DNA from: Hypericibacter sp049323455
GTDB taxonomy: Bacteria; Pseudomonadota; Alphaproteobacteria; Dongiales; Dongiaceae
Assembly: GCA_049323455.1 (NCBI GenBank)
Contig: JBMONF010000034.1
Location: 202,873-266,872 of the forward strand
DNA: 64,000 nucleotides
Direction: 5' to 3'
The translations under genes were made by a program, and so were the position numbers. Shown here one piece after another: positions 1-9,913 of the stretch (position 1 is the first letter of the stretch; every line of letters begins with the position of its first letter). Below the pieces are notes generated by a model. That model did not search any database and had not been told where the DNA came from. It saw only the letters and a program-made list of their open reading frames with translations.

Positions 1-874
1 GCAGGCCCGGATAAAGAACGGCCACCAGCTTCGGATGGCCGTGGAAATGCTCGGCGATCCTTTGCGCCGCCGCCGTGGCGTGGCGCACCCGCACATAGAG
101 CGTGCGCATGCCGCGCAGGAGAAGCCAAGCCTCGAAGGAGCCCAGCACCGCGCCGGCGCCGCCGCGAAGGCCGAGAATGCGCTGCCAGAACTCGTCCTTG
201 CGCGCGGTCACCAGGGCGCCGGCGAGCACGTCCGTGTGGCCGTTGAGATATTTTGTCGCCGAATGCATCACGATGTCGGTGCCGAGCGCGAGCGGCTTGG
301 TCAGGACCGGCGTGGGCACGGTGTTGTCGACGGCGACGCGGGCACCGGCGCGCCGCGCGATCTCGGCCACGCCGGCGATGTCGGTGACGCCCCAATCGGG
401 ATTGGCCGGCGTTTCGAGCCAGATCAGCTTGGTGTGACCGGGCCGCACCGCCGCGGCAACCGCCGCCAGATCGGTGGTATCGACGAACTCGACCTCGAGC
501 CCCCAGCGCCGGCCCTCGTTGATGAGCCAGTCGCGCAGGCCCCAATACATCACACGCGGCGCGATCAGATGATCGCCCGGCGCCAGCGCTTGGAACAGCG
601 TCACCGCCGCTGCCGTGCCCGAGGCGAACAAGGCCGCCGCCTCGCCGCCCTCCAGCGCCGTCAGCAGCGCCTCGGGCTGATCGAGCGTCGGATTGGCGGG
701 GCGCGCATAATGGCGCTTGCCGGGCAGGCTGTAATCCGCGTCGCGCGCAAAGGTGGTGGCGTTGTGGATCGGCGGCACCACCGCGCGGGTCTCGGGATCG
801 AGCCAGCCCAGCGCCTGGGCCGCCAACGTCTCGGGCTTGAGATTGCTTTTGCGGGAATGGCGCGCGCTGTCCAT
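1..874 (-). CDS. Cystathionine beta-lyase/gamma-synthase family PLP enzyme (partial)
   Basis: This is the N-terminal 291 codons of a Cys/Met-metabolism PLP-dependent enzyme; the gene runs off the window edge, so the C-terminal quarter is missing. Residues 205-214 read SATKYLNGHT, the family motif whose lysine (K208) forms the Schiff base with pyridoxal phosphate. Upstream of it, VDNTVPTP (182-189) is the usual PLP-anchoring Asp stretch. Members cleave or form C-S bonds in cystathionine, homoserine esters or methionine. The sequence does not separate beta-lyase (MetC) from gamma-synthase. The start is ATG with an AGGA-like ribosome site just upstream. Family assignment is secure, exact substrate is not. 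Confidence 0.85.
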   Translation of the reverse strand, partial: MDSARHSRKSNLKPETLAAQALGWLDPETRAVVPPIHNATTFARDADYSLPGKRHYARPANPTLDQPEALLTALEGGEAAALFASGTAAAVTLFQALAPGDHLIAPRVMYWGLRDWLINEGRRWGLEVEFVDTTDLAAVAAAVRPGHTKLIWLETPANPDWGVTDIAGVAEIARRAGARVAVDNTVPTPVLTKPLALGTDIVMHSATKYLNGHTDVLAGALVTARKDEFWQRILGLRGGAGAVLGSFEAWLLLRGMRTLYVRVRHATAAAQRIAEHFHGHPKLVAVLYPGL

Positions 875-973
875 GCCCCGCATCCTAGGAGGCCGTGCGT
901 CGGTTCGCCAGAGGCTCGGCCGGGCGACGCTTCCTTCTTTCGAGGCAAAGCGTCGCACCCGCCCACCCCCCCC

Positions 974-1029
974 AAAAAAAAACAANNNNNNNNNNCCCTC
1001 CCGGCATGACATTCATCATGCCGGGAGGG
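974..1029 (-). terminator. Rho-independent terminator of the gst gene, interrupted by the assembly gap
   Basis: A perfect 14-bp inverted repeat (996-1009 and 1016-1029, 6-base loop) lies 11 bases beyond the stop of the minus-strand glutathione transferase. Read on the minus strand it is followed by the N run and then a tract of nine T (A run at 974-982 on the plus strand). Hairpin plus T tract is the canonical intrinsic terminator layout. The number of bases hidden by the Ns is unknown. Confidence 0.7.
986..995. other. Assembly gap (10 N)
   Basis: Ten consecutive N between a homopolymer A tract and a perfect GC-rich hairpin. Ten Ns is usually a placeholder length rather than a measured one. 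Confidence 0.95.
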
Positions 1030-1040
1030 CCGGTGCGACT

Positions 1041-1730
1041 TCAGTGCCGCTGATACTGGGTCTTGCCGAACAGCACCTCGCGCGCCTTCTCGTCCATCTC
1101 GGCGCGTTGCCGCTCGCTCAACACCTTGACGCCGCGCTGCACGGCCGGGCGTGCCTCGACGGTGGCGAACCAGCGCTTCACATGGGGATAGTCCGCAAGC
1201 TGGACGCCCTGGCGCTCCCAGGAGCGCAGCCAGGGCCAGATCGCCATATCGGCGATCGAATATTCGCCCGCCACGAACGGCCGGTCCGCGAGCCGCTTGT
1301 CGAGCACGCCATAGAGCCGCTTGGCCTCGTTGGTGTAGCGGTCGATGGCGTAGGGAATCTTCTCCGGCGCATAGGCGCGGAAGTGATGCACCTGCCCCAG
1401 CATCGGGCCGATGCTTCCCATCTGGAACATGAGCCACTGCAGCACCTCGTAGCGCCCGCGCGGCTCCTTGGGCAGGAAACGGCCGGTCTTCTCGGCGAGA
1501 TAGATCAGGATCGCACCCGATTCGAAGAGGGGGATCGGCTTGCCGTCCGGCCCTTCGGTGTCGACGATCGCGGGGATCTTGTTGTTGGGGCTGATGGCGA
1601 GGAACTCGGGCTTGAACTGATCGCCGCGGCCGATGTCGACGCCATGCACGTTATAGGCGAGACCCGTCTCCTCCAGCATGATGTGGATCTTGTGGCCGTT
1701 GGGCGTGGCCCAACTGTAAAGCTCGATCAT
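1041..1730 (-). CDS. yfcG: Glutathione S-transferase, YfcG/YghU (Nu-class) type
   Basis: 229 residues with an N-terminal thioredoxin-fold domain (about 1-85) and an all-helical C-terminal domain (about 90-210). The opening IELYSWATPNGHK motif and the downstream ESGAILIYLAEKTG are typical of the Nu-class YfcG/YghU proteins, which bind glutathione disulfide and act as disulfide-bond oxidoreductases in the cytoplasm. Start is ATG preceded by AGGAGG on the minus strand. It ends just before a strong intrinsic terminator and looks monocistronic. Some relatives are annotated as glutathione-dependent dehalogenases or isomerases, so the physiological substrate is open. Confidence 0.88.
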   Translation of the reverse strand: MIELYSWATPNGHKIHIMLEETGLAYNVHGVDIGRGDQFKPEFLAISPNNKIPAIVDTEGPDGKPIPLFESGAILIYLAEKTGRFLPKEPRGRYEVLQWLMFQMGSIGPMLGQVHHFRAYAPEKIPYAIDRYTNEAKRLYGVLDKRLADRPFVAGEYSIADMAIWPWLRSWERQGVQLADYPHVKRWFATVEARPAVQRGVKVLSERQRAEMDEKAREVLFGKTQYQRH

Positions 1731-2171
1731 CCATCCTCCTCGTGAGGGCTTTCGATGGGCGGGGGGCCTTGGGCCCCCCGCGCGTGATTCGAGAGGTAGG
1801 CCATCGATGGCGCGAGCGCAACCGCGACTTGCGCACGGGTGCCTTGCATCGATGAAGCGTGTCGCGGCGTTCAAAGGCGGGTGCACGAGCTCGGGCCGGT
1901 GGCGCGAGCACCCCCGGCGCCTTCGGCCCATGACATTTCCATGACATGCAGCCAGTGGCCACGCTATCTTGCGCGGCGCGGGTTGGAGCGGGTTTCGCTC
2001 GGTTGGAATCGCACCCCATCGTCGTTCCTGCGAAAGCAGGAGCCCAGGCGCAAGTGACGTGCGGCGGCCTTGGGCCGCAGCGTTCGCCGACGCCACGAAA
2101 AGCTGTTCCACCTGATCGGAATCGGCCCTGACCGAGCCAACCGTCCTCCGATTCTGCCACCGTCCCGCCCC
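1731..2171. other. 441-bp intergenic region, no convincing gene
   Basis: The divergent spacer between gst and the MFS gene. It holds a very GC-rich perfect hairpin (1759-1768 paired with 1772-1781) in the gst leader and a half copy of a dispersed repeat near 2018-2065. Short open frames here have no recognisable protein character. No clear sigma70 promoter could be picked out. Confidence 0.6.
2018..2065 (+). repeat. Half-copy of a dispersed intergenic repeat (family C)
   Basis: The short hairpin TTCCTGCGAAAGCAGGA followed by a CCAGGCGCAAGTGACGTGCG-type segment matches the segment around 52258-52290 (CCAGGAGCAAGCGACGTGCG). Such elements, resembling hairpin-forming intergenic repeats seen in many Alphaproteobacteria, carry no coding potential. 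Confidence 0.5.
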
Positions 2172-3314
2172 ATGCGCGCCCTCCTCTTCGCCACCGCCCC
2201 GCTGCTGCTGGGTGTCGCCCTCATGATGGCCGGCAACGGGCTCCAGGGCTCGCTCCTCGGCCTGCGCGCGACGGCCGAGGGATTCCCGGCTTCCCTCACC
2301 GGCCTGATCATGTCCGGCTATTATCTTGGGTTCTTCGCCGGCTCGCTGCTGACGCCGAAGGTCGTGGGACGCGTCGGCCATGTCCGCGTGTTCGCGGCCC
2401 TCGCGGCCACCGCCAGCATGGCGATCCTGATCCATGCGGTCTTCGTCAACTGGCCGAGCTGGACGCTGTTGCGCGCCGTCACCGGCTTCTCCTTCTCCGG
2501 CCTCTATGTTGTGGTCGAGAGCTGGCTCAACGACCGCGCCAGCAACGAGACGCGCGGCCGGTTGCTCGGCATCTATACGGTCGCGCAGGCCGTCGCGCTC
2601 AGCCTCGGTCAGCTCATGCTCAATCTGGGCGATCCCGCCTCCTTCGAGCTGTTCAGCCTGGTCGCGGTGCTGATCTCGGCGGCGGTGCTGCCGGTGCTGC
2701 TGGTCTCCGCCTCGACGCCGCATTTCGGCGAGGCGGAGAAGCTGCCGCTGCTGCAGCTCTTTCGCCTCTCGCCCCTGGGCGTGGTCGGCACGCTCGGCGC
2801 CGGCATCACCATCAGCGGCTTCAGCGGCATGGGCGCCGTCTACGCCAAGGCGATCGGATTCACGGTCGGGCAGGTCTCGCTCTTCATGGCGCTCTCCGTG
2901 ATCGGCAGCGCCATCTTCCCCTGGCCGCTCGGCTGGCTCTCCGACCGGCTCGACCGGCGCCGGGTCATCACCGGCGTCACGCTGCTGATGGCGGCCCTTT
3001 GCGTCGCGGGCATGGCGGCACCGGGCCTCTCCACGATCCTCCTGCTCGCGATCGTGTTCCTTTATGGCGGGCTGTCGATGCCGATCTATTCGCTCTCGGT
3101 CGCCCACGCGAACGACCGGCTCAAGCCCGAGCAGATGGTGGCGGCGAGCTCCACGCTGATGCTCGCCTACGGTATCGGCGCGATCCTGGGGCCGCTCACG
3201 GTCGGCCAGGCAATGACGTTGCTGGGGCCTTCCGGCTATTTCGCCTATCTGGCCGCGGCCCATGTGGCGCTCGGACTCTTCGCCATCTGGCGCATGATCC
3301 GCCGGCCGGGGTGA
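2172..3314 (+). CDS. Major facilitator superfamily transporter
   Basis: A 380-residue, strongly hydrophobic protein with the MFS layout: two six-helix halves and a loop-2 segment between helices 2 and 3 (LTPKVVGRVGHVRVFAALA) resembling motif A (GxLaDrxGrkrxl). A second motif-A-like stretch, LGWLSDRLDRRRVITG, follows helix 8. Start is chosen at the ATG of MRALLFATAPLLLG because it places the first membrane helix near the N terminus; an in-frame upstream start would add a hydrophilic stretch with no family support. Located in the inner membrane; substrate not inferable, though small drug/metabolite efflux is common for this length. It stands alone, divergent from gst. Confidence 0.85.
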   Translation: MRALLFATAPLLLGVALMMAGNGLQGSLLGLRATAEGFPASLTGLIMSGYYLGFFAGSLLTPKVVGRVGHVRVFAALAATASMAILIHAVFVNWPSWTLLRAVTGFSFSGLYVVVESWLNDRASNETRGRLLGIYTVAQAVALSLGQLMLNLGDPASFELFSLVAVLISAAVLPVLLVSASTPHFGEAEKLPLLQLFRLSPLGVVGTLGAGITISGFSGMGAVYAKAIGFTVGQVSLFMALSVIGSAIFPWPLGWLSDRLDRRRVITGVTLLMAALCVAGMAAPGLSTILLLAIVFLYGGLSMPIYSLSVAHANDRLKPEQMVAASSTLMLAYGIGAILGPLTVGQAMTLLGPSGYFAYLAAAHVALGLFAIWRMIRRPG

Positions 3315-3390
3315 GGAGCCGCTCGTTTGCACGCGGCCGCACTGCCGCCTCCCGCGCGAGAGACACTCGTTTGCGCGCGGCCGCCCAGCC

Positions 3391-5418
3391 TCACCGCCCA
3401 GCCGGCTCCTCGAGCAACAGCACGCGGCCGTCCCAGCGCGCGTCGGGTGTTGCGTCCGGCCGCTCGGCCAAGTGGCCGCCGCCGATCGCAGCCGCGAGCG
3501 CATCGCGCGGCGCGTTCAGCGAATCCTGAGCCCGGCTGAGCGTGACCAGCGTCAGCAGGCGTTCGGGGCGCTCCTCGACCACGGCGCCGATCAGCACGGG
3601 TCGCACGGCGCCGTTCCCCTCGCGCAGCATCAGCCCGCTCGCCCACAGACGTAAGACCAGCCGCGCCCCGTCGGGCTGCGGCAGGATTCGCGTCAGCTCG
3701 GGCAAGCGCCCATCGTCGAGCCGGGGCAAGACCGGCAGGGTCTGCGGGTCCGGGCTCGGCAGGAGCGGGAGCAGCGCCGTGGCGGCCTCCCAGGCCGGCG
3801 GCTCGCGCCAGCCGGCCGCCGCGAGGCGGGCCGCCACAGCCTGAACCTTCCCCGCCCATTGAACCGTGAAAGGCTCCTCGAGCTCGCCCTTGAGGTCCAC
3901 GCGCCGGGCCGGCAGCGTCGCCCAGCCGCCGTCGCGCCACTCGGCCGCCGACATCGTGCGCTCTGTCTGGCGCGGCGCGTAGCGCGCCATGTCCTCGGCA
4001 TGGCTGCGACCGATGTGAACGGCGCCGGCCCCCACCAGCGCGACGCAGGCGACCGCGAGCAGGCCCAGCGGCCGCACGGGCTCCGGCCGGTGATGAAGGT
4101 AGACGATGCCGAGCAGCGCGATCCAGGCGCTGCCGAAGGCGATGCCGGCCGCCACATCGGAGAACCAGTGGGCGCCGAGATAAAGCCGCGAGAAAGCGAT
4201 CAGGACGACGAAGCCGGCGGCCACCGTGGCGACGACGGCGCTCGCCAGCGGCTTGAGCTCGCGCGAGGCGAGGAAGGCGAGGAAGCCCCACATCACGACG
4301 TTCACGGTCGCGTGGCCGCTGGGGAAGGAAAAGACGCCCAGCCCGCTGTAGAGATCGGGCACCGGCCGCGGGCGGAACAGCGTGAATTTCAGGCCGGTGT
4401 TGAAGAGCGAGCCCAGCGCCACCGCCGCGACCCAATAGGCGGCGGTTCGCCATGCCCGCCGCCACAGCAGCCAGAGCAGGACCGCGATCGTGACGGCGAT
4501 GACGACGACGCTGTCGCCGAGCTCGGTCGCCGCCACCGTCACGGTGTCGCCCCAGGGCGTTCGCAGGCTCTGCAACAGGCCGTAGATGGCCGCGTCGGCG
4601 CGCACCAGCGGATCGCCGCTGACGACGTCCTCGAGCACGCCGAAGAAGAGCCAGAGTGCTGCCACCAGCAGCACGGTCGCGACCAGCAAGCCGCGCAGCT
4701 CGGTTTCGCCGGGCTCGAGGAGCGAGCGCAAATACCGCTTGAGCCAGCCGCCATCGGTTGCAGCCCACCGCCGTGCTCTCTCGGCCAGCCATTCCAGCGC
4801 CGGCAGACCGCGCCGCAGCGCATAGCGCACGATCCAGACGGCGATCCACAGCACCGCCAGCAGCAGCGCCACGAACAGAAGCAGCCGTCCCGCCACCGCG
4901 CCGGCGAGCGCCAGCGAGGCGCCGAGCGCCACGCCGGGAAGGATGTGGGCCGGCGCCCAGGCAATCGCCGAGGCGATATTGGCAACGTAGAAGCGCGCAG
5001 GCGGCATGCGCAGGATGCCGGCGAACAACGGCACGAAGGCGCGCGCCGCCGGCACGAAACGGCCGAGCACGACGCTCTTGCCGCCGTGGCGCTCGAAGAA
5101 GGCTTCGCTTTCCGCGGCGAGCCGCGGATAGCGGTTCAAGGGCGGCCGCGCGAGTATGGCGCGCCCGTAGCGCCGGCCGATGCCATAGGACAGACCGTCG
5201 CCGATCACGGCGCCGACCACGGCCCACGCGGTCAAGGGCCATAGATGGATGGCGCCGGTGGCAACCAGAGCGCCCAGGGCGACGATGATGGTCGAGCCCG
5301 GCACGGCCGCGCCCAGGATGGGCAGGGCCTCGACCAGAGCGGCCAGGAATCCCAGCCCGTAGGCCAGATGCGGATGAGCGGCGACGAAGTCGAGGAAGGA
5401 ACGCAGAAGGTCGAGCAT
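3391..5418 (-). CDS. DedA-PAP2-LssY_C three-domain membrane protein
   Basis: 675 residues that read as three fused units. Residues 1-175 are a DedA/SNARE-associated domain with the acidic residue E30 and the re-entrant motif GRFVPAARAFVP (119-130). Residues 245-450 are a PAP2 phosphatase with all three catalytic motifs: K344 to R349-P350, PSGH 366-369, and R411...H417...D421. Residues about 470-675 match the soluble C-terminal region of Legionella LssY. DedA proteins are implicated in polyprenyl-phosphate/phospholipid flipping and PAP2 in lipid phosphate hydrolysis, so a combined lipid-carrier role at the inner membrane is a reasonable inference. The next gene downstream is another PAP2 phosphatase. 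Confidence 0.85.
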   Translation of the reverse strand: MLDLLRSFLDFVAAHPHLAYGLGFLAALVEALPILGAAVPGSTIIVALGALVATGAIHLWPLTAWAVVGAVIGDGLSYGIGRRYGRAILARPPLNRYPRLAAESEAFFERHGGKSVVLGRFVPAARAFVPLFAGILRMPPARFYVANIASAIAWAPAHILPGVALGASLALAGAVAGRLLLFVALLLAVLWIAVWIVRYALRRGLPALEWLAERARRWAATDGGWLKRYLRSLLEPGETELRGLLVATVLLVAALWLFFGVLEDVVSGDPLVRADAAIYGLLQSLRTPWGDTVTVAATELGDSVVVIAVTIAVLLWLLWRRAWRTAAYWVAAVALGSLFNTGLKFTLFRPRPVPDLYSGLGVFSFPSGHATVNVVMWGFLAFLASRELKPLASAVVATVAAGFVVLIAFSRLYLGAHWFSDVAAGIAFGSAWIALLGIVYLHHRPEPVRPLGLLAVACVALVGAGAVHIGRSHAEDMARYAPRQTERTMSAAEWRDGGWATLPARRVDLKGELEEPFTVQWAGKVQAVAARLAAAGWREPPAWEAATALLPLLPSPDPQTLPVLPRLDDGRLPELTRILPQPDGARLVLRLWASGLMLREGNGAVRPVLIGAVVEERPERLLTLVTLSRAQDSLNAPRDALAAAIGGGHLAERPDATPDARWDGRVLLLEEPAGR

Positions 5419-5456
5419 CTAGTGTCCGCGATCAGAGAAACGCATTACGAGCCATC

Positions 5457-5560
5457 GGCCCTCATCTTGAGCCTGTCGACCCTCCTTCGCCCGCCGAAGC
5501 GGGCTTTGCCCTGGCCTGCAAGGGCGGAGCCGGGCTTCGCGAAGGCGGGAGGATGAGGCC
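5457..5560. repeat. Dispersed intergenic repeat (family A, TTCGACAGGCTCA type)
   Basis: An inverted arrangement bounded by CTCATCTTGAGCCTGTCGA on the left and GGAGGATGAGGCC on the right, with internal GC-rich hairpins. Variants recur at 7937-7958, 34568-34650 and 55449-55522. It fills the space between the fusion gene and the PAP2 gene. Confidence 0.65.
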
Positions 5561-5587
5561 CGATTCTCGCTTCAACGATAGCCGGTA

Positions 5588-6160
5588 CTAGAACAGCCGG
5601 ACCAGCCGGCGGTTGAGCGCCGATTCGGCTCTATAGAAGGCGGCGACCGCAAGGGCCGCCAGCGCCGCGGTGCCCGCGCCGCCGATTATATCGGTCAGAT
5701 AGTGAGTCCCGATATAGATGCGGGCAGCCCCCATCGCCAGCGCCGCGGTCATATACGCCCAGGCCCAACGGTCGCGCCTCAGAAACAGCGCGAAAGCCGC
5801 CGCGAAGGCGACGGTCGCGTGATCGGAAGGGAAGGACGGATCGGCGCTCGGCGCGACGACCAGATGCGTGACGCCGGCGTCGTAGGGCCGCACGCGATCG
5901 AAGACGAGGAGGATACCCTGATTGATCAGCAGCCCCAGCGCGGTCGACAGCCCGCAGCAGATGGCGACGAAGCGAGCTTGCGTGCGCTCCCTTGCCGCCC
6001 ACCACCGCAACGCGATCGAGCCGACAATGAGATAGAGGCCCGTCTCGGCGAAGGCCGAGACAACCAGATCCAGCGCCGGCCAGCGCCCGGCCAGGGCGTT
6101 CAGGCCGGCGGTGATTGTCGCATCGAACCCCACGCTTGGAATCCTTTCTGGCATGAACAT
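5588..6160 (-). CDS. PAP2-family phosphatase, BcrC-like
   Basis: 190 residues with about five to six membrane segments and a full PAP2 catalytic set: FDRVRP (87-92), PSDH (111-114) and R147...H153...D157. The PSDH variant and the DRVRP motif, rather than K-x6-RP and PSGH, are typical of BcrC/YbjG-type undecaprenyl-pyrophosphate phosphatases that recycle the cell-wall lipid carrier at the periplasmic face. A second in-frame ATG lies two codons in, so the start could be 6154. It is in the same orientation as the DedA-PAP2 fusion, separated by repeat DNA. Undecaprenyl-PP as substrate is family inference. Confidence 0.82.
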   Translation of the reverse strand: MFMPERIPSVGFDATITAGLNALAGRWPALDLVVSAFAETGLYLIVGSIALRWWAARERTQARFVAICCGLSTALGLLINQGILLVFDRVRPYDAGVTHLVVAPSADPSFPSDHATVAFAAAFALFLRRDRWAWAYMTAALAMGAARIYIGTHYLTDIIGGAGTAALAALAVAAFYRAESALNRRLVRLF

Positions 6161-6261
6161 GCGCGGCGCCGTGCGCCCGACCGGAGCGCGCGCCGCGACG
6201 AAAGGATCGTCGCCGATCTGGGCATTTCTGCGGCGCAGGGATGCGGTCGCCGAGCGCCCCT

Positions 6262-7749
<1,488 letters not shown>

Positions 7750-7793
7750 CGTCAGTGTCCTTGTGGCCTCAATATAGCGTCCGCCCCTCGGTC

Positions 7794-7915
7794 GTCACCC
7801 CGGCGCCCGTGGGCTTTGCCCGCTACTTTAGCTTTGCCGGCGAAGCCGGCCCCGGGGTCCATGCTTGAGCCGTTCGCAGTGCTTCACCATGGACCCTCGC
7901 TTGCGCGAGGGTGAC
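7794..7915. repeat. Composite intergenic repeat (GTCACCCC ... GGGTGAC) between gatA and gatB
   Basis: A block bounded by GTCACCCCGG on the left and GAGGGTGAC on the right, with an internal pair GGGGTCCATG / CCATGGACCC and a GCCGGCGAAGCCGGC hairpin. The GTCACCCC and GGGTCCAT words also occur in the element at 44761-44823, so the two may be related. Confidence 0.55.
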
Positions 7916-7936
7916 TCGTCAGAGATCGGCCCATTA

Positions 7937-7958
7937 TCCTTCGACAGGCTCAGGATGA
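7937..7958. repeat. Dispersed repeat core (family A)
   Basis: A single half-unit, TCCTTCGACAGGCTCAGGAT plus two bases, just beyond the gatA stop. It is identical over most of its length to the right half of the element at 34622-34650. Confidence 0.6.
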
Positions 7959-7963
7959 AGCGA

Positions 7964-9427
7964 TCACGCCGGCCTTGCCGTGAAATTGGCGGCCTTCTCC
8001 AGCACCTGCGCCACCGTGAGCAGCGTCGCCTCGTCGAAGGCCTTGCCGATGAGCTGGAGGCCCAGGGGCAGCCCCTCGGCCGAGAGCGCCGCCGGCACCG
8101 AGATGCCGGGCAGGCCCGCCAGGTTCACGGTCACGGTGAAGACGTCGTTGAGATACATCGCCACCGGATCGTCGCTCTTTTCGCCGGCCGCGAAAGCGGC
8201 CGAGGGCGTGGCCGGGGTCAGGATCACGTCCACCTGCTTGAAGGCTTGCGCGAAGTCGCGCGCGATCAGGCTGCGCAAGCGCTGGGCTCTCACATAGTAG
8301 GCATCGTAATAGCCGGCCGAGAGCACATAGGTGCCGATCAGGATGCGCCGCTTGACCTCAGGCCCGAAGCCGGCCGCGCGCGTCAGCTCGTACATGTCGT
8401 CGAGCGTGTCGGCCGGCACGCGCAACCCGAAGCGCACGCCGTCGTAGCGCGCCAGGTTCGAGGAGGCCTCGGCCGGTGCGATGATGTAATAGGTCGGCAA
8501 CGCATATTTGGTGTGAGGCAGCGAGATCTCGACCGGCGTGGCGCCGACGGCCTTGAGCCATTCCGCGCCCCGCGCCCACAGCGTCTCGATCTCGGCCGAC
8601 ATGCCCTCGACCCGATATTCCTTCGGAATCCCCACTTTCAGGCCGCGGATGTCGCCAGTCAGTCCCTTGCGGAAATCCGGCACCGGCAGATCGGCAGAGG
8701 TCGAATCCTTGGGATCGTGCCCGGCCATGGCGCCCAGCATGATGGCTGCGTCCTCGACCGTGCGCGTCATCGGTCCGGCCTGGTCCAGCGACGAGGCGAA
8801 GGCGACGATGCCCCAGCGCGAGCAGCGCCCGTAGGTCGGCTTGATGCCGACGATGCCGCAGAAGGCGGCCGGCTGGCGGATCGAGCCGCCGGTGTCGGTG
8901 CCGGTCGCCGCCATGGCGATGCGCGCGGCCACGGCCGCGGCCGAGCCGCCGGAAGAGCCGCCCGGCACCAGCGGCCGGTCGTCGCCCTTGCGCCGCCACG
9001 GATTGACCACCCCGCCATGATAGCTGGTGAGGTTGGACGAGCCCATGGCGAACTCGTCCATGTTGACCTTGCCGAGCATGACGGCGCCGGCCTTCCACAA
9101 ATTGGCCGTCACGGTCGATTCATATGGCGGCTTGAAGCCGTCGAGGATGTGCGAGCCGGCGGTGGTCAGCACGCCCTCGGTGCAGAACAGATCCTTGATC
9201 GCGAGCGGAATGCCTTCCATCGCGCCGACCTGGCCGGCGCGCCGACGCTGATCGGACGCCTCGGCCATGGCGAGCGCCTTCTCCGGCGTCTCGGTGATGA
9301 AGGCGTTGAGGCCCCGCGCCTTCCCCATGGCGTCGAGATGGGCCTGGGTCAGCTCCTTGGCCGAGAACGTCTTCCTGGCCAAGCCGTCGAGCGCCTGGGC
9401 GACGGTGAGATCGGTGAGGTTCGTCAT
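7964..9427 (-). CDS. gatA: Aspartyl/glutamyl-tRNA(Asn/Gln) amidotransferase subunit A
   Basis: 487 residues of the amidase-signature family. The Ser-cisSer-Lys triad is visible: K78 in IPLAIKDLF, S158 in PGGSSGGS and S182 in TGGSIRQPA, with spacing as in known GatA. It hydrolyses glutamine to deliver ammonia to GatB. It follows gatC by 16 bp on the minus strand, so the two are almost certainly cotranscribed; gatB lies beyond a repeat cluster. A canonical full-length subunit. Confidence 0.96.
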   Translation of the reverse strand: MTNLTDLTVAQALDGLARKTFSAKELTQAHLDAMGKARGLNAFITETPEKALAMAEASDQRRRAGQVGAMEGIPLAIKDLFCTEGVLTTAGSHILDGFKPPYESTVTANLWKAGAVMLGKVNMDEFAMGSSNLTSYHGGVVNPWRRKGDDRPLVPGGSSGGSAAAVAARIAMAATGTDTGGSIRQPAAFCGIVGIKPTYGRCSRWGIVAFASSLDQAGPMTRTVEDAAIMLGAMAGHDPKDSTSADLPVPDFRKGLTGDIRGLKVGIPKEYRVEGMSAEIETLWARGAEWLKAVGATPVEISLPHTKYALPTYYIIAPAEASSNLARYDGVRFGLRVPADTLDDMYELTRAAGFGPEVKRRILIGTYVLSAGYYDAYYVRAQRLRSLIARDFAQAFKQVDVILTPATPSAAFAAGEKSDDPVAMYLNDVFTVTVNLAGLPGISVPAALSAEGLPLGLQLIGKAFDEATLLTVAQVLEKAANFTARPA

Positions 9428-9443
9428 GATGCGCGAGCGGCCC

Positions 9444-9731
9444 CTATTCGACGACCTTGGGCACGGCGAAGAAGCCGGCCGCCGGCTCGGGTGCGTTGGC
9501 GAGGATGCGATCGCGGCAATTGCCGTCGGTGATCTCGTCCTTGCGCTTGGGCAGCGAGAAGCGCTCGACGCCCGACATCGGCTCGATGCCGGACACGTCC
9601 ACCTCGTTCAGCTGCTCGACCCAATGGAGAATGCCTTGCAACTCCTTGGCGTAAGCGTCGAGCTCCTCGTCCTTGAGCCTGAGGCGGGCGAGCGTCGCGA
9701 TATGGGCGACGGTCTTGCGGTCGAGCGACAT
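9444..9731 (-). CDS. gatC: Aspartyl/glutamyl-tRNA(Asn/Gln) amidotransferase subunit C
   Basis: 95 residues, the normal size of the GatC belt subunit that wraps the GatA-GatB interface. It opens MSLDRKTVAHIATLARLRL, the family signature, and carries LQGILHWVEQLNEVDVSGIEP in the middle. It is the first gene of the gatCAB run and is divergent from the YbjN gene, so the operon promoter should lie in 9732-9913. Confidence 0.94.
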   Translation of the reverse strand: MSLDRKTVAHIATLARLRLKDEELDAYAKELQGILHWVEQLNEVDVSGIEPMSGVERFSLPKRKDEITDGNCRDRILANAPEPAAGFFAVPKVVE

Positions 9732-9913
9732 GGCTGTCCTGGAAAACCCGGGGTGTCGGAAGGCCGGGAAAGTATCACCCGGCCCGGGGCCCCGCAACAG
9801 GGCCAGGCGAGGATGGCGGGCGAAGCCATTGCGGCGCCGACCGCTCTTGCGCGAGACTCCGATGCAGCGCCGATTTGGCCGGGCCGATCCGGCCAGAACC
9901 CGAAGGTATCCCG

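Noticed and set aside
35..1009. Long plus-strand open frame of 324 codons over the first kilobase
   Set aside because: It is antisense to the PLP enzyme, has an Arg/His/Gly-rich composition with no motif, and runs into the N gap. It is a GC-rich shadow.
1759..1781. Very stable GC hairpin upstream of gst as a riboswitch or terminator
   Set aside because: No conserved riboswitch features and no T tract; it may only be a GC-rich palindrome.
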